The notes: generated from the sequence alone by a model not told the origin. A stretch of DNA of 64,000 bases from Geobacillus jurassicus NBRC 107829 (GCF_001544315.1 NZ_BCQG01000001.1:85267-149266); one strand, 5' to 3'. Positions 25,146 through 34,938 are shown, counted from the first letter of the stretch. Translations and numbers: made by a program.

Positions 25146-25616
25146 TCACTCGCGGACGACGATCGTATCGGCGAACTGGTCGTGCATCCCTTTTTTCTTT
25201 TCGGAAAACGCGACGAACAAAAAGCCGATGAAGAATAGTGTTTTGGAAATAAACTTGCCAATAACTTCTCGGAACAGCACGGTCAGCCATGTCAACGGCG
25301 CGCCGCGCTCATCGACCACTTTTAAGCCGAACACCATTTTGCCAAGCGTTTGCCCAAACGCTTTCGTCATCAAAACAAAGTAAGCGTAAAAGACCGCCGC
25401 AGCCGCGATCGCCGCCGGGGCGAACAAGCCATCCCGCTCAAGCGGCCAATCGAACAGGCGAAAGAGCGGCCAGATGATGAGGCGGTTGAGGCTTGAGACG
25501 ACGATCACATCAAGCCAATACGCCCAAAAACGAAGCCAAAAGCCGCCGTAGCAGAGGGGGCGCTCAGCCGGCGGAAAATGGTCCGCCGGCGGCGCTGTCG
25601 CTTGCATTTCCGTCAT
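25146..25616 (-). CDS. yteJ: RDD-family membrane protein YteJ
   Basis: A 156-residue RDD-domain protein with about three membrane helices. It has the first conserved Arg (GGFWLRFWAYWLDVIVV), the Asp of the same helix, and the second block TLGKMVFGLKVVDERG. The ATG at 25616 follows AAAGGAAGTGAGAGC. Its start lies upstream of the sppA stop, so the two genes overlap by a few codons' spacing and are translated from one mRNA. Function unknown; family members are suggested transporters. Confidence 0.85.
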   Translation of the reverse strand: MTEMQATAPPADHFPPAERPLCYGGFWLRFWAYWLDVIVVSSLNRLIIWPLFRLFDWPLERDGLFAPAAIAAAAVFYAYFVLMTKAFGQTLGKMVFGLKVVDERGAPLTWLTVLFREVIGKFISKTLFFIGFLFVAFSEKKKGMHDQFADTIVVRE

Positions 25617-25629
25617 GCTCTCACTTCCT

Positions 25630-26637
25630 TTACTCGGCATATAAATACATGAGCCGCGGCGAGGACGGGCGCGACAACAGGCGGATGAGCCCGGCTGCCT
25701 CGCTGTCCGGTTTGGACCAGTTCGACAGGAGCCCGAACAGCGAGCTCCACGGCGTGCTGCCCGTATATTTCACCACTTGGGCGCCAGCGAGCCGATGATC
25801 TTTTTTCAGCGCCGCAATCACATCGTCTAAATAGCCGAATTCATCAATCAAGTGAAGCGACTTCGCTTGGCGGCCGTCATAAATGCGTCCGTCCGCCAGC
25901 TTGCGCACAGTCTCTTTCGGCAATTTTCTCCCGCTGGCGACCACATCGACAAATCCCTCGTACGACTGATTGATCAGCTTCTGCAAAAGCTCCCGCTCCG
26001 CCTCGGTCATTTTGCGCGCTGGATTCATGATGTCTTTGTACGGCCCGCTTTTGATCGTAACGAGCTCGACGCCGTACTTTTTCGCCAGCCCTTCGTAGTT
26101 GATGCTTTGCATGATGACGCCGATCGAGCCGGTGATCGTCTCCGGACTGGCGAAAATTTTATCGCCGGCTGCAGCGATGTAATAGCCGCCGGAAGCCGCC
26201 ATCGCTCCCATCGATACGTAAATCGGCTTATGGGTTTTCTTTTTCAGCTTCATCAGCTGATCGTAAATTTCCGCACTTTCCGCGACCCCGCCGCCCGGCG
26301 AATTGATGCGCAAGATGATCGCTTTGACGTCTTGATCCTCTTTCGCCTGTTTGATCATTTGCAAAAACGTTTGGTGGTTGTACTGCGATGAGGAAAGAAA
26401 CGACTCGGCTTCTCCCGCATCTTGAATCAATCCGTTCACTTCCAATACGGCGATTTTTTTCAACGGGTCGCCCTCGGCGATGACTTCTTCGCTAAATGGC
26501 GACTCCATGAGCGCCAACCAGCTTTCCGACCAGCCGCCGGCCTTGTCGGACAAGAGAACGCCAACAGCTTGAACAAGCACCGAGATAATGAACAAGGCCG
26601 CAGCGATGGCCAACGCCGTCCATCGTTTTCGGTTCAT
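25630..26637 (-). CDS. sppA: Signal peptide peptidase SppA
   Basis: A 335-residue membrane serine protease that degrades leftover signal peptides. Residues 6-30 are a membrane anchor. The catalytic Ser is in GAMAASGGYYIAAA and the Lys in TIKSGPYKDIMNP, the Ser/Lys dyad of the short Bacillus-type SppA; the oxyanion loop is INSPGGGVAES. The start follows CAGGGGGGAAACC. It is the promoter-proximal gene of sppA-yteJ and is divergent from nadK2. Confidence 0.95.
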   Translation of the reverse strand: MNRKRWTALAIAAALFIISVLVQAVGVLLSDKAGGWSESWLALMESPFSEEVIAEGDPLKKIAVLEVNGLIQDAGEAESFLSSSQYNHQTFLQMIKQAKEDQDVKAIILRINSPGGGVAESAEIYDQLMKLKKKTHKPIYVSMGAMAASGGYYIAAAGDKIFASPETITGSIGVIMQSINYEGLAKKYGVELVTIKSGPYKDIMNPARKMTEAERELLQKLINQSYEGFVDVVASGRKLPKETVRKLADGRIYDGRQAKSLHLIDEFGYLDDVIAALKKDHRLAGAQVVKYTGSTPWSSLFGLLSNWSKPDSEAAGLIRLLSRPSSPRLMYLYAE

Positions 26638-26664
26638 GGTTTCCCCCCTGCGTCGATTTCCATA

Positions 26665-26694
26665 TTTTTAGAATCATGGCAAACGTGGTACAAT
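26665..26694 (+). promoter_or_regulatory. Extended -10 promoter for nadK2
   Basis: TGGTACAAT (TACAAT at 26689-26694) has the TGN extension; the -35 region (TTTTAG, 17 bp upstream) is weak. It lies 52 bp before the nadK2 ATG. Confidence 0.45.
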
Positions 26695-26746
26695 ATTCAT
26701 TGTACATCGTTCGATCAGATGATGCCATTAGGAGGACGAAAAAAAA

Positions 26747-27550
26747 ATGGATATGGAACGCAACCGTCTTTATTTTTTTTATAAGCGCGACGACGAGCTC
26801 GTCAAACGAGTAAAGCCGCTCATTGCCCTGGCGGAGCGCGGTTCGTTTGTCGTTGTCGACGACTGCCGGGAAGCGAACATCATCGTCAGCATCGGCGATG
26901 ACGGGGCGTTTTTGCAGGCGGTCCGGCAGACGGGATTTCTTCCTGACCGTTTATACGTCGGCGTGTCGATCTTGCCTGCGCGCGGATTTTACTGCGATTT
27001 CCATATTGACGACATCGATCATATGGTGAAAGCAGCAAAAAATTGGAAACTTGAAGTGCGGCGGTATCCGATCATCGAGGTAACGATCGACGGTGCAGCC
27101 TCGTTTTTCTGCTTAAACGAATGTTCGATCCGCTCGCAAATCATTAAAACGATGGCGATCGACGTCTTCATTGATGACTTGCATTTCGAGACGTTCCGCG
27201 GCGACGGCATCATCGTTTCGACGCCGACTGGCAGCACTGGCTACAACAAATCGGTGCACGGGGCGGTCGTCGATCCGCTCTTGCCGTGCTTCCAAGTGAG
27301 CGAGCTCGCCTCGCTCAACAGCAACCGCTATCGGACGCTCGGCTCGCCGTTCATTTTGAGCGGCTCACGGACGTTGACGCTGAAAATGTCGGAAGAAACG
27401 AGCCATTTCCCGATCATCGGCCTCGACAATGAAGCATTGAGCATCCAGCATATCGAGCGGATTGACATTCGCTTAAGCGATCGCGTGGTCAAAACGGTGC
27501 GTTTGAAAGACAACTCGTTCTGGGATAAAGTGAAGCGCGTCTTTTTGTAA
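26747..27550 (+). CDS. nadK2: NAD kinase 2
   Basis: A 267-residue PpnK-family kinase, collinear with B. subtilis YtdI, which phosphorylates NAD to NADP. It has STPTGSTGYN, LNECSIRS and the conserved C-terminal RLKDNSFWDKVKR. The diagnostic GGDGT motif is GDDGA at residues 50-54; the catalytic Asp (Asp52) remains, but the preceding Gly is Asp and the Thr is Ala. The ATG at 26747 follows AGGAGGACGAAAAAAA. Confidence 0.93.
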   Translation: MDMERNRLYFFYKRDDELVKRVKPLIALAERGSFVVVDDCREANIIVSIGDDGAFLQAVRQTGFLPDRLYVGVSILPARGFYCDFHIDDIDHMVKAAKNWKLEVRRYPIIEVTIDGAASFFCLNECSIRSQIIKTMAIDVFIDDLHFETFRGDGIIVSTPTGSTGYNKSVHGAVVDPLLPCFQVSELASLNSNRYRTLGSPFILSGSRTLTLKMSEETSHFPIIGLDNEALSIQHIERIDIRLSDRVVKTVRLKDNSFWDKVKRVFL

Positions 27551-27560
27551 CACGCAGGAA

Positions 27561-27595
27561 AAAGGGGTGCTCTGCCTGAGCAGAACACCCTTTTC
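27561..27595. terminator. Bidirectional terminator between nadK2 and ytcI
   Basis: AAAGGGGTGCTCTGC pairs with GCAGAACACCCTTTT around a 4-nt loop; T runs follow on both strands between two convergent genes. Confidence 0.75.
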
Positions 27596-27689
27596 GTTTG
27601 CCGAGCGGCTTATACTGAACCGCCGTTTTTCGCAACCCGGCTATCGCACCGCCCCGACAGCAGCCAGCTCGGCAAACAGCCCGTTCCGC

Positions 27690-29282
27690 TTACGACGACC
27701 GGCCGGCAAGGCGTGCTTCCCGCTCGCGCAGCTCGACGCGGCGGATTTTCCCAGACGCCGTTTTCGGCAAATCGTCGACGAATTCGATTTTGCGCGGATA
27801 TTTGTACGGCGCAGTCAACTGTTTCACATGTTCTTGCAGCGCCGGGATCAACGACGGATCGTCTTTGTCGACGCCATCGCGCAACACGACGAACGCCTTA
27901 ACGACATGGCCACGCACTTCATCCGGGCTGGCGACGACGGCGCATTCTTTCACGGCCGGGTGCTTGACGAGCGCGTCTTCCACTTCAAACGGGCCGATCG
28001 TGTAGCCGGCGCTGATGATAATGTCATCCCCGCGGCCTTCAAACCAGAAATAGCCGTCCTCGTCTTTGCGCGCTTTGTCTCCCGTAATGTAGTAATCGCC
28101 GCGGAACTGCATCGCCGTCCGCTCCGGATCTTTGTAATAATATTTAAACAGCGCCGGCGTTTCGATATGGACGGCGATGTCGCCGACCTGGCCGACTGGG
28201 CACGGCTCGCCGTTTTCGTCAATGATTTCGACGCGGTTGCCCGGCGTCGGTTTCCCCATTGATCCCGGCTTGATTTCCATCCCTTTCATGACGCCGACAA
28301 GCAACGTATTTTCCGTCTGCCCGTATCCGTCGCGCACTTCGACGCCGAAGTGCTTGGCGAACGTGTCGATCACTTCCCGGTTGAGCGGCTCACCGGCGGA
28401 CACGGCGCTGTGCAAATGGGATAAATTGTAGCGGCCGATGTCCGGCACTTTCGCCATCAGGCGGTACTCGGTCGGCGTGCAGCAAAGCACATTGATTTTG
28501 TATTTTTCCAACAGCTGCAAATATTTTTCCGGCTCAAAGCGGCCGTAGTAGACGAACCCGGTCGCTCCCGAGCCGAGCACCGATAAAAACGGGCTCCAAA
28601 TCCATTTTTGCCATCCCGGCCCGGCCGTCGCCCAAACAAGATCGCCGTCTTCAATGCACAGCCAGTTTTTCGCCGCGGTGCGCAAATGAGCGTACGCCCA
28701 GCCGTGGCAATGGACGACCCCTTTCGGATTGCCGGTCGTCCCGGACGTGTATGACAAAAACGCCATATCGTCGCGCGAGGTGTCTGCCGCCGTCAGCGTT
28801 TCGCTCTCCTTCGCCATGGCGTTTTCAAGCGGAATCCATCCGTCTCGGGGTTCCCCGATGACAAACTTTGTCAAGCGTTCGATGCCGTCAATCGGCGCAA
28901 ATTCGTCAATATACGGCTCATAAGCGACGACGGCTTTCGCCTCGCTATGAACGAGCCGGTATTGCAAATCTTTCGTCCGCAGCATCTCCGAGCTAGGGAT
29001 GACAACAAGCCCGGCTTTGAGCGCCCCTAAGTACACTTCGTACGTTTCAATGAGTCGCGGCATCATGACGAGCACTTTATCGCCTTTTTCAAGCCCGTGC
29101 GACAAGAAAGCGTTTCCAATTCGGTTAGCGCGCGCCATCAGGCGGCTGTATGTAATCTCTTTCGTCTCGCCTTGCTCGCTTTCCCATGTCAAAGCGATGC
29201 GATCCGGGTGGACGGCCGCATGCCGCTCCATTTCAGATGTTAAATTGTAGCGCTCAGGAGCAATCAAGTCTTCCCGCCTCAT
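27690..29282 (-). CDS. ytcI: Acyl-CoA synthetase YtcI
   Basis: A 530-residue AMP-forming acyl-CoA ligase in the position of B. subtilis ytcI (between nadK2 and sspA). Motifs: LSYTSGTTGNPKGVVHCHGW, DGYGQTENTLLVG, YYITGDKARKDEDGYFWFEG and PKTASGKIRR with the catalytic Lys. The ATG at 29282 (MRREDLIAPERYNL) follows AGAGGGGGAGAGGAACA. Substrate probably a short or medium-chain acid; not determinable here. Confidence 0.92.
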   Translation of the reverse strand: MRREDLIAPERYNLTSEMERHAAVHPDRIALTWESEQGETKEITYSRLMARANRIGNAFLSHGLEKGDKVLVMMPRLIETYEVYLGALKAGLVVIPSSEMLRTKDLQYRLVHSEAKAVVAYEPYIDEFAPIDGIERLTKFVIGEPRDGWIPLENAMAKESETLTAADTSRDDMAFLSYTSGTTGNPKGVVHCHGWAYAHLRTAAKNWLCIEDGDLVWATAGPGWQKWIWSPFLSVLGSGATGFVYYGRFEPEKYLQLLEKYKINVLCCTPTEYRLMAKVPDIGRYNLSHLHSAVSAGEPLNREVIDTFAKHFGVEVRDGYGQTENTLLVGVMKGMEIKPGSMGKPTPGNRVEIIDENGEPCPVGQVGDIAVHIETPALFKYYYKDPERTAMQFRGDYYITGDKARKDEDGYFWFEGRGDDIIISAGYTIGPFEVEDALVKHPAVKECAVVASPDEVRGHVVKAFVVLRDGVDKDDPSLIPALQEHVKQLTAPYKYPRKIEFVDDLPKTASGKIRRVELREREARLAGRSS

Positions 29283-29330
29283 TGTTCCTCTCCCCCTCTG
29301 TATGATTGTTTCGCCACTATCGGCATTTCT

Positions 29331-29359
29331 ATTATACAAAATAGTCATTCTGTTTTGAA
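29331..29359 (-). promoter_or_regulatory. ytcI promoter
   Basis: Minus strand TTCAAA (29354-29359) and TATAAT (29331-29336), 17 bp apart, about 49 bp before the ytcI start. Confidence 0.6.
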
Positions 29360-29380
29360 TACTATTCCCCATATAGAAAC

Positions 29381-29400
29381 GGCGGGGGATGACCCCCGCC
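29381..29400 (-). terminator. Terminator of sspA
   Basis: Perfect 8-bp stem GGCGGGGG/CCCCCGCC with a 4-nt loop, 21 bp after the sspA stop, followed on the minus strand by a modest T-rich tail. Confidence 0.65.
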
Positions 29401-29421
29401 GCGCAAGCCATTATTATGAAA

Positions 29422-29625
29422 TTAGAATTGGCGTGCGCCGCCCAATTGTTGTTGCGCCATGGCTACGAGACGTTTCGTGATCTCGCCGCCGACCGAACCG
29501 TTGGCGCGCGAAGTCGTGTCAGCGCCCAAGTTCACGCCAAATTCTTGAGCGATCTCATATTTCATTTGCTCCAGCGCTTGTTGCGCGCCCGGAACAAGCA
29601 GGCGATTGTTGTTGTTGCGTGCCAT
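29422..29625 (-). CDS. sspA: Alpha/beta-type small acid-soluble spore protein
   Basis: A 67-residue alpha/beta SASP that coats and protects spore DNA. It shows the two conserved blocks: [19 protein letters not shown], containing the GPR protease cleavage site, and [36 protein letters not shown] precedes the ATG. A sigma-G promoter lies upstream, as expected for late forespore expression. Confidence 0.97.
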   Translation of the reverse strand: MARNNNNRLLVPGAQQALEQMKYEIAQEFGVNLGADTTSRANGSVGGEITKRLVAMAQQQLGGARQF

Positions 29626-29648
29626 CAGTTTTCACCTCCTTGTACCTA

Positions 29649-29678
29649 TAGAATGTGTGAAAACAGATGGCGATATGC
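29649..29678 (-). promoter_or_regulatory. Sigma-G promoter of sspA
   Basis: Minus strand GCATA (29674-29678) and CATTCTA (29649-29655) are 18 bp apart, matching the forespore sigma-G consensus (GNATR - 18 - CATNNTA), 23 bp before the sspA start. Confidence 0.7.
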
Positions 29679-29705
29679 AGTGATGCTTTTGGTAAATTTT
29701 GAGAT

Positions 29706-30917
29706 TCAAAACAGCTCGGCAAACTCATCCGCCTGTCCGTTTTCTTCGTCAATGACGAGCGTCTCCGTTTCATTGACCGCCTTTTCGAGAAGCGGAGCAA
29801 GATTGAGCTGGTTCTCATAATGGAGCACTTTTTCTTTTTTCGGTTTCGTTTTCGGCGCTCTTGGTGTAAAAATGGTGCAACAATCTTCATATGGAAGAAT
29901 GGAAATATCGTGAGTGTCGATTTGTTTCGCCAGCTCGATAATTTCCATCTTATCCATGGAAACAAGCGGGCGCAAGATCGGGGTATTCGTCACTTCATTG
30001 ATGACATACATGCTCTCAAGCGTTTGGCTCGCAACTTGACCAAGGCTTTCGCCAGTGACAATCGCCAATGCCCGCTGGCGGCGGCGCAGCGCATCGGTAA
30101 TTTTCAGCATCGCCCGCCGAGTCGAAATTAAAGAGTATTCGTTGGGAACTCCTTGGTAAATGGCTTGCTGCACTTCCGTAAACGGGACGACGTGAAGTTT
30201 GATCCTTCCGCCGTATGCAGTCAGCTTCTTCACTAAGTCGATCACTTTTTGCTTCGCCCGTTCGCTTGTAAACGGTGGGCTGAAAAAGTGGACGGCTTCG
30301 ATTTCCAAGCCGCGCTTCATCGCCAAATAACCGGCGACCGGGCTGTCGATGCCGCCTGAGAGCATGAGCATCGCCTTGCCGCTCGTTCCAACCGGCAGGC
30401 CGCCGGCGCCGAAAATGTCGCAGCACGTGACATACGTCCCGTCTTGGCGCACTTCAATGCGCACGTCAATATCCGGCTCGCGCACGTTGACCGTCAGCCC
30501 GTCCGTCTGCCGCAAAATATGCGCCCCCACCTCGTGGTTCAGCTCGTCGCTTCGATACGGAAACTGTTTGTCGACGCGGCGGGCGCTCACTTTAAACGTT
30601 TTTCCTTTATACGGAAGCTGGCGGACGGCAGCGAGCGCCGTTTCTTTAATGGCGTCAAGGTCGTTTTCGCACTTCATCGCCAGACTGAACGAGTGAATGC
30701 CAAAGACGGTTTTCAGCTTTTCGATGATCGGCTCATGCGGCTCGCCGTTTAATAAAATGTACATTCGGTCGCGCATATATTCAATCTGAATCCGCTCAAA
30801 CGCCTGCAGTTTGCGGGCGATGTTGTTTTTGAGCCGCCGGACGAAGATATTGCGGTTTTTTCCTTTTGTCGTCATTTCTCCGTAGCGGATTAAAATGCGG
30901 TCATATTTCATCTCCAT
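29706..30917 (-). CDS. thiI: tRNA 4-thiouridine synthase / sulfurtransferase ThiI
   Basis: A 403-residue ThiI of the short Bacillus type: ferredoxin-like domain, THUMP domain and PP-loop ATPase (MLMLSGGIDSPVAGYLAMKRG), without the C-terminal rhodanese domain of E. coli. It makes s4U8 in tRNA using sulfur from the cysteine desulfurase encoded just upstream. The start is 1 nt after the iscS stop, so translation is coupled; the ATG two codons later (30911) is an alternative. The pairing with a dedicated desulfurase is the known Bacillus arrangement (NifZ-ThiI). Confidence 0.96.
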   Translation of the reverse strand: MEMKYDRILIRYGEMTTKGKNRNIFVRRLKNNIARKLQAFERIQIEYMRDRMYILLNGEPHEPIIEKLKTVFGIHSFSLAMKCENDLDAIKETALAAVRQLPYKGKTFKVSARRVDKQFPYRSDELNHEVGAHILRQTDGLTVNVREPDIDVRIEVRQDGTYVTCCDIFGAGGLPVGTSGKAMLMLSGGIDSPVAGYLAMKRGLEIEAVHFFSPPFTSERAKQKVIDLVKKLTAYGGRIKLHVVPFTEVQQAIYQGVPNEYSLISTRRAMLKITDALRRRQRALAIVTGESLGQVASQTLESMYVINEVTNTPILRPLVSMDKMEIIELAKQIDTHDISILPYEDCCTIFTPRAPKTKPKKEKVLHYENQLNLAPLLEKAVNETETLVIDEENGQADEFAELF

Positions 30918-30918
30918 C

Positions 30919-32064
30919 TTATCCCGTTACCTCGCTTAATGTTTTGATCGCCTGTTTGATCGCCGCCACCGTCGGCGCGATTTCTTCACGTCTGTTGTCA
31001 AACGACAAACTGATGCGAATGCCGCGTTCGGCACGGCCCGCGCCGAGCCCCATAGCCAGCAGCGTCTTGCTCGGCGCCTTCTTTTTCGACGAGCAAGCCG
31101 ACGTCGTCGATACATAAATCCCATTTTTTTCTAACTCGTGCACAAACACTTCCGGCTTCATGCCGCTTTTTAACGAAAAGTTGATGATGTGAGGAGCGGC
31201 GCCGTCGCTCGGCGTATTGACCTCGATGTCCGGAATCGCCGAAAGCGCTTCGAGCCACTCGTTTTTCAATGCCTTGAGCCGGTCGATGTCCCGCTCGTAT
31301 CGCTCAAGCGCCAAGCGAAGCGCCTTCGCCATCGCCACGATGGCAGCCACGTTTTCGGTTCCGGACCGAAGTTGCCGCTCCTGTCCTCCGCCGGCGATCA
31401 ATGGCGCCAGGCGGACGCCTTCGCGCACGTAAAGCAGGCCGGCGCCGCGCAGCCCGTGGAATTTATGCGCCGATATTGTGCATAAATCGACGCCGGCCTG
31501 CTTCAAGTCGAGCGGCACTTTGCTGATGCCTTGCACCCGATCGACGTGAAACAGCGTTTTCGGATAGCGGGCCAAAAGCGCGCCAATTTCTTCAATCGGC
31601 TGCATGGTGCCGACTTCATTATTGACATGCATGATCGACACAAGAATCGTATCGTCGCGCAGCGCGCGTTCAACCTGCTCAACCGACACTCTTCCTTCGC
31701 GGTTGACCGGCAAGTACGTCACCTCAAAACCAAGCTCCTCAAGCTGGCGGCACGGTTCGGCGACAGACGGATGCTCGATTTCTGTCGTAATGATATGCCG
31801 GCCGCGCTGCCGGTATTGCCAGGCGACTCCTTTGATGGCGAAATTGTTCGCCTCCGTTCCACCGGAGGTAAAAACGATTTCGTTCGGCTTAACGCGCAGC
31901 ATGGCGGCGATTTGTTCGCGCGCTTGCGTCAAGAGCCGCTCCGCCTTCATGCCCAGCCCATGGAGCGAAGACGGGTTGGCAAAATAGTTCGTTGCGACGG
32001 CAACGAACGAATCGACCACTTCGGGAAACGGTTTGGTTGTCGCGCTGTTGTCAAGATAGATCAT
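30919..32064 (-). CDS. iscS: Cysteine desulfurase (NifZ type)
   Basis: A 381-residue PLP enzyme that takes sulfur from cysteine and passes it to ThiI. The start is IYLDNSATTKPF, the PLP Lys is in CTISAHKFHGLRGAGLLY, and the mobile-loop catalytic Cys is in STTSACSSKKKAPS. The ATG at 32064 follows GGAGGATGGAAGCG; upstream codons are unlikely. In B. subtilis the gene at this place is called nifZ (yrvO/iscS paralogue). It forms a tight operon with thiI. Confidence 0.94.
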   Translation of the reverse strand: MIYLDNSATTKPFPEVVDSFVAVATNYFANPSSLHGLGMKAERLLTQAREQIAAMLRVKPNEIVFTSGGTEANNFAIKGVAWQYRQRGRHIITTEIEHPSVAEPCRQLEELGFEVTYLPVNREGRVSVEQVERALRDDTILVSIMHVNNEVGTMQPIEEIGALLARYPKTLFHVDRVQGISKVPLDLKQAGVDLCTISAHKFHGLRGAGLLYVREGVRLAPLIAGGGQERQLRSGTENVAAIVAMAKALRLALERYERDIDRLKALKNEWLEALSAIPDIEVNTPSDGAAPHIINFSLKSGMKPEVFVHELEKNGIYVSTTSACSSKKKAPSKTLLAMGLGAGRAERGIRISLSFDNRREEIAPTVAAIKQAIKTLSEVTG

Positions 32065-32170
32065 CGCTTCCATCCTCCGCTCGTCATCGGCAGAATATAC
32101 ATAATACATCATAAACAAAGCGAGCATCAATCAGCAACGAAAACACACAGTCATTTACATTATTCGCCAA

Positions 32171-32210
32171 AAACCCGATAAATATCGGCAAAACCGATAC
32201 TTATCGGGTT
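32171..32210 (-). terminator. Terminator of ezrA
   Basis: AACCCGATAAGTATCGG pairs almost perfectly with CCGATATTTATCGGGTT around a TTTTG loop, then TTTTT on the minus strand, 6 bp after the ezrA stop. Confidence 0.85.
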
Positions 32211-32215
32211 ATTCA

Positions 32216-33919
32216 TCACTGCTCCCGGTCATTGTTCTCTTGCCATAGCTGCTGCACGCGGTCAAACGCGCCCGGCTCGACTTCTTCTACAGCCGCCACC
32301 GCCTGCCGGAGCGCCTCTTCATAGTCATAATGACGGAACAAAAATTCGGCTTCTTCAAGCCGTTTGCGGACGGACGGGTAGCGGCGGCGGTAGCGGTTGC
32401 CGTATTGAATCGTCCGCTCCGCCAGCGTCGCCTGTTCAATCATCTCCATCGTCCGCTCATACAGCCGTTCCACCGCCGTTTTCGCTTCCTCCAACGCCCG
32501 GTCGACCGCTGGCATATCAAGCGGCTTTTCCTCGAGGCGCGCGGCGACAGCCTGCAAGCTGCGTTTCGCTTCCGTCAATTCCATCGCATACGGTTCAGGC
32601 AGCCCCGGCAGCCGGCTTTTTTGCACAAGGCGAAGCGCCTCAGCCAATGTTTTTCGCATGCCGTCAAGCTTTTCACGGGCGATCAATTCATCTTTGCGCA
32701 GCGTCTGCAGCATCGTCCGAAACTGTTCATGTTCTTCTTTCATTAGGTCGATCTGAGAAACAAGCTGCTCAAGCTCCTCTTTCAACAGCGAATACGCCGT
32801 TTTCGCCTCGGCGGCGCGGTCTTGGAGCAGCACAAAACGCTTTTGCAGCTGATGCAGCTGTTTTTCGATGCTTCGATATTTTTCGAGGTCGCTTGGCGGC
32901 AAATGGTAGCTTTGCTGGACGAACAACGCTTCCGCCTCGGTTTCCTTCGCCTCCGCAGCGAGCTCTTGAAGCATGCCGCCAATGCGCGGCATTTCCGTTT
33001 GCACGTATTGATGCGCGAGCACTTCGTTTTCGAGCAGATCATACAGCGCTTCGATCTCTTCTTTCAGCTCGGCGGCGGTTTGCTTCGCTTCTTCGACGCG
33101 CAGCTCGCTGATCATCGCCAGGCATTGCTCAATTTTGTCCCGTTTTTCCTGAAGCGTGCGCTCCATATGCAAATGGTCTAGGATGTACCCGCGCTCTTCC
33201 ATTTCCCGATAACCGTCGCCCAGCTCAGCCAGCTGGGCCGGCAACGACGTTTGACATTCGCCAAGCAAACCTGGAATCTCTTCCATCATCGCCTTGAGTC
33301 GGACAAGCTCTTCCTTCAGCGCGAGAACGACATCGCGCGCCGCCAAATAGTTGCCGGTCTCCGTCAACTCGGCAAAGCGCTGGAATTGCTTTTCCGCCTC
33401 CGTCAAGCGGACGTCGAGCAAGTCGGCGGCCGGCCCGAACGTATAACGGTAAGCAAGCAGCGTCTTTTTCGCTTCCCGATGAGCCGCACGCAACTCCTCG
33501 ATCTCCGTCCGGCTTTGTTCCTCGCTGCCGATCAACTCATTCACTTCATGGATGATTTCGTGCACTTCCTCCTCAAGGCGATGCAATCCATCGGCGATAT
33601 GCCCCAGCAGCCGCCGCGCCTGCCGATAGCGGTATTTGTCAATCAGCCGTTCCGCGTCAAACAGTTGCTCTTCCACATTCGGCAGCTTGACTGCCACGAT
33701 GTTGTCCCATTGCTGGCGCCATCGTTCAAACAGCTGCTCCGTCTCCCCTGTCATGTTCAGCTGCTTCACTTTTGCCAGCTCGTCCGGCACCGGCCGGTTC
33801 ATCAAGCTGATTTTCCATTCCTCAAGCTGGTCGATTTCCCGGTACATCCGCTTCCGGTACATCTGATTGTATATGATTGCTCCCGCACCAAGGAGCAGAA
33901 CGATCCATGCCATCCCCAT
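32216..33919 (-). CDS. ezrA: Septation ring regulator EzrA
   Basis: A 567-residue protein with an N-terminal membrane segment (residues 2-18, then basic YRKRMYRE) and an almost wholly alpha-helical, Glu/Leu/Arg-rich spectrin-like body. This layout and length are typical of EzrA, which binds FtsZ and limits extra Z rings. The C-terminal patch ([23 protein letters not shown]) corresponds to the conserved QNR-region area. The start follows AAGGGGGGCATCGGCGG; the ATG at 33913 is possible. Confidence 0.95.
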   Translation of the reverse strand: MGMAWIVLLLGAGAIIYNQMYRKRMYREIDQLEEWKISLMNRPVPDELAKVKQLNMTGETEQLFERWRQQWDNIVAVKLPNVEEQLFDAERLIDKYRYRQARRLLGHIADGLHRLEEEVHEIIHEVNELIGSEEQSRTEIEELRAAHREAKKTLLAYRYTFGPAADLLDVRLTEAEKQFQRFAELTETGNYLAARDVVLALKEELVRLKAMMEEIPGLLGECQTSLPAQLAELGDGYREMEERGYILDHLHMERTLQEKRDKIEQCLAMISELRVEEAKQTAAELKEEIEALYDLLENEVLAHQYVQTEMPRIGGMLQELAAEAKETEAEALFVQQSYHLPPSDLEKYRSIEKQLHQLQKRFVLLQDRAAEAKTAYSLLKEELEQLVSQIDLMKEEHEQFRTMLQTLRKDELIAREKLDGMRKTLAEALRLVQKSRLPGLPEPYAMELTEAKRSLQAVAARLEEKPLDMPAVDRALEEAKTAVERLYERTMEMIEQATLAERTIQYGNRYRRRYPSVRKRLEEAEFLFRHYDYEEALRQAVAAVEEVEPGAFDRVQQLWQENNDREQ

Positions 33920-34113
33920 CCGCCGATGCCCCCCTTAGACTCAAGCTACTCGAACAACAAATGAAAATAGCGGAAGAAGGCAGAAATATATATTTTTCAA
34001 TGTTTTTATGATACCATGTTAACGACATTTTTTGACCAAAATTTTTATTTTTTTTACAAGACTCTTCAATCTTTTTGCTATGATACATAAGGGAGAAAGG
34101 AGGAAAATCGATC

Positions 34114-34938
34114 ATGCGCGACGGGCATATTCATACGCCGTTTTGTCCGCACGGAAGCCAAGATCCGCTTGAGGCCTATGTAGAGCGCGCGATCAGCCTT
34201 GGCTATACAGACATTTCCTTTACGGAGCATGCCCCGCTTCCCGAGCGGTTTATCGATCCGACGCCAAACCAAGACTGCTCGATGGAGCTTGGCCAGCTTG
34301 AGCGCTATTTGCACGCTGTCGCTGAGGTGAAAGCCCGCTACCGAAACGACATTGTCATTCGCATCGGGCTGGAAGTCGATTTTATCCCTGGCTTTGAGGA
34401 AGAAACGACCCGCCTGCTCGACGAAGTCGGTCCGCTGCTTGACGACAGCATTTTATCGGTTCACTTTTTGGCCCACGAAGGACAATATGTATGCCTTGAT
34501 TACAGCGAAGATATGTTCGCTGATATCATCCGTTTGTTCGGATCGGTCGAACGCGTCCACCGCGCCTACTACGAAACGGTGCGGCAATCGATCCGCGCGG
34601 AGCTTGGCCGCTACAAGCCGAAACGCATCGGCCATATGACGCTTGTGCGCAAGTTCCAACGCCGTTTCCCATGCTTGGAACCAATGGATGAGTGGATTGT
34701 TGCCATTCTCGATGACATCAAGCAGTTCGGCTATGAATTGGACTACAACGGCGCCGGCGCCGCCAAACCGCTCTGCTTGGAGCCGTATCCGCCGGGCGGC
34801 GTAATCGCCGAGGCGCGGCGTCGAGGCATCCCGATCGTATATGGATCCGACGCCCACCGTGCCGCCGACTTGCACCAAGGACGTGAGATGATGGACCGTG
34901 AGGCGCTTTCGGTTGACAACCGCCCGCAGCCGTCATAA
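34114..34938 (+). CDS. hisJ: Histidinol-phosphatase (PHP type)
   Basis: A 274-residue PHP-superfamily phosphatase that removes phosphate from L-histidinol phosphate. Metal-binding motifs are DGHIHTPFCPHG, FTEHAP, the DFIPG block, SVHFL and, near the end, YGSDAHRAADLHQG. AGAAAGGAGGAAAATCGATC precedes the ATG. Position between ezrA and ytsP is as in B. subtilis. Confidence 0.95.
   Translation: MRDGHIHTPFCPHGSQDPLEAYVERAISLGYTDISFTEHAPLPERFIDPTPNQDCSMELGQLERYLHAVAEVKARYRNDIVIRIGLEVDFIPGFEEETTRLLDEVGPLLDDSILSVHFLAHEGQYVCLDYSEDMFADIIRLFGSVERVHRAYYETVRQSIRAELGRYKPKRIGHMTLVRKFQRRFPCLEPMDEWIVAILDDIKQFGYELDYNGAGAAKPLCLEPYPPGGVIAEARRRGIPIVYGSDAHRAADLHQGREMMDREALSVDNRPQPS

Noticed and set aside
29335..29360. 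AGAATGACTATTTTG near the ytcI promoter as a FadR (fatty-acid repressor) operator
   Set aside because: Only the left half fits the TGAATGANTANTCATTCA pattern; the right half has several mismatches. A similar half site near 19833-19850 is equally weak.
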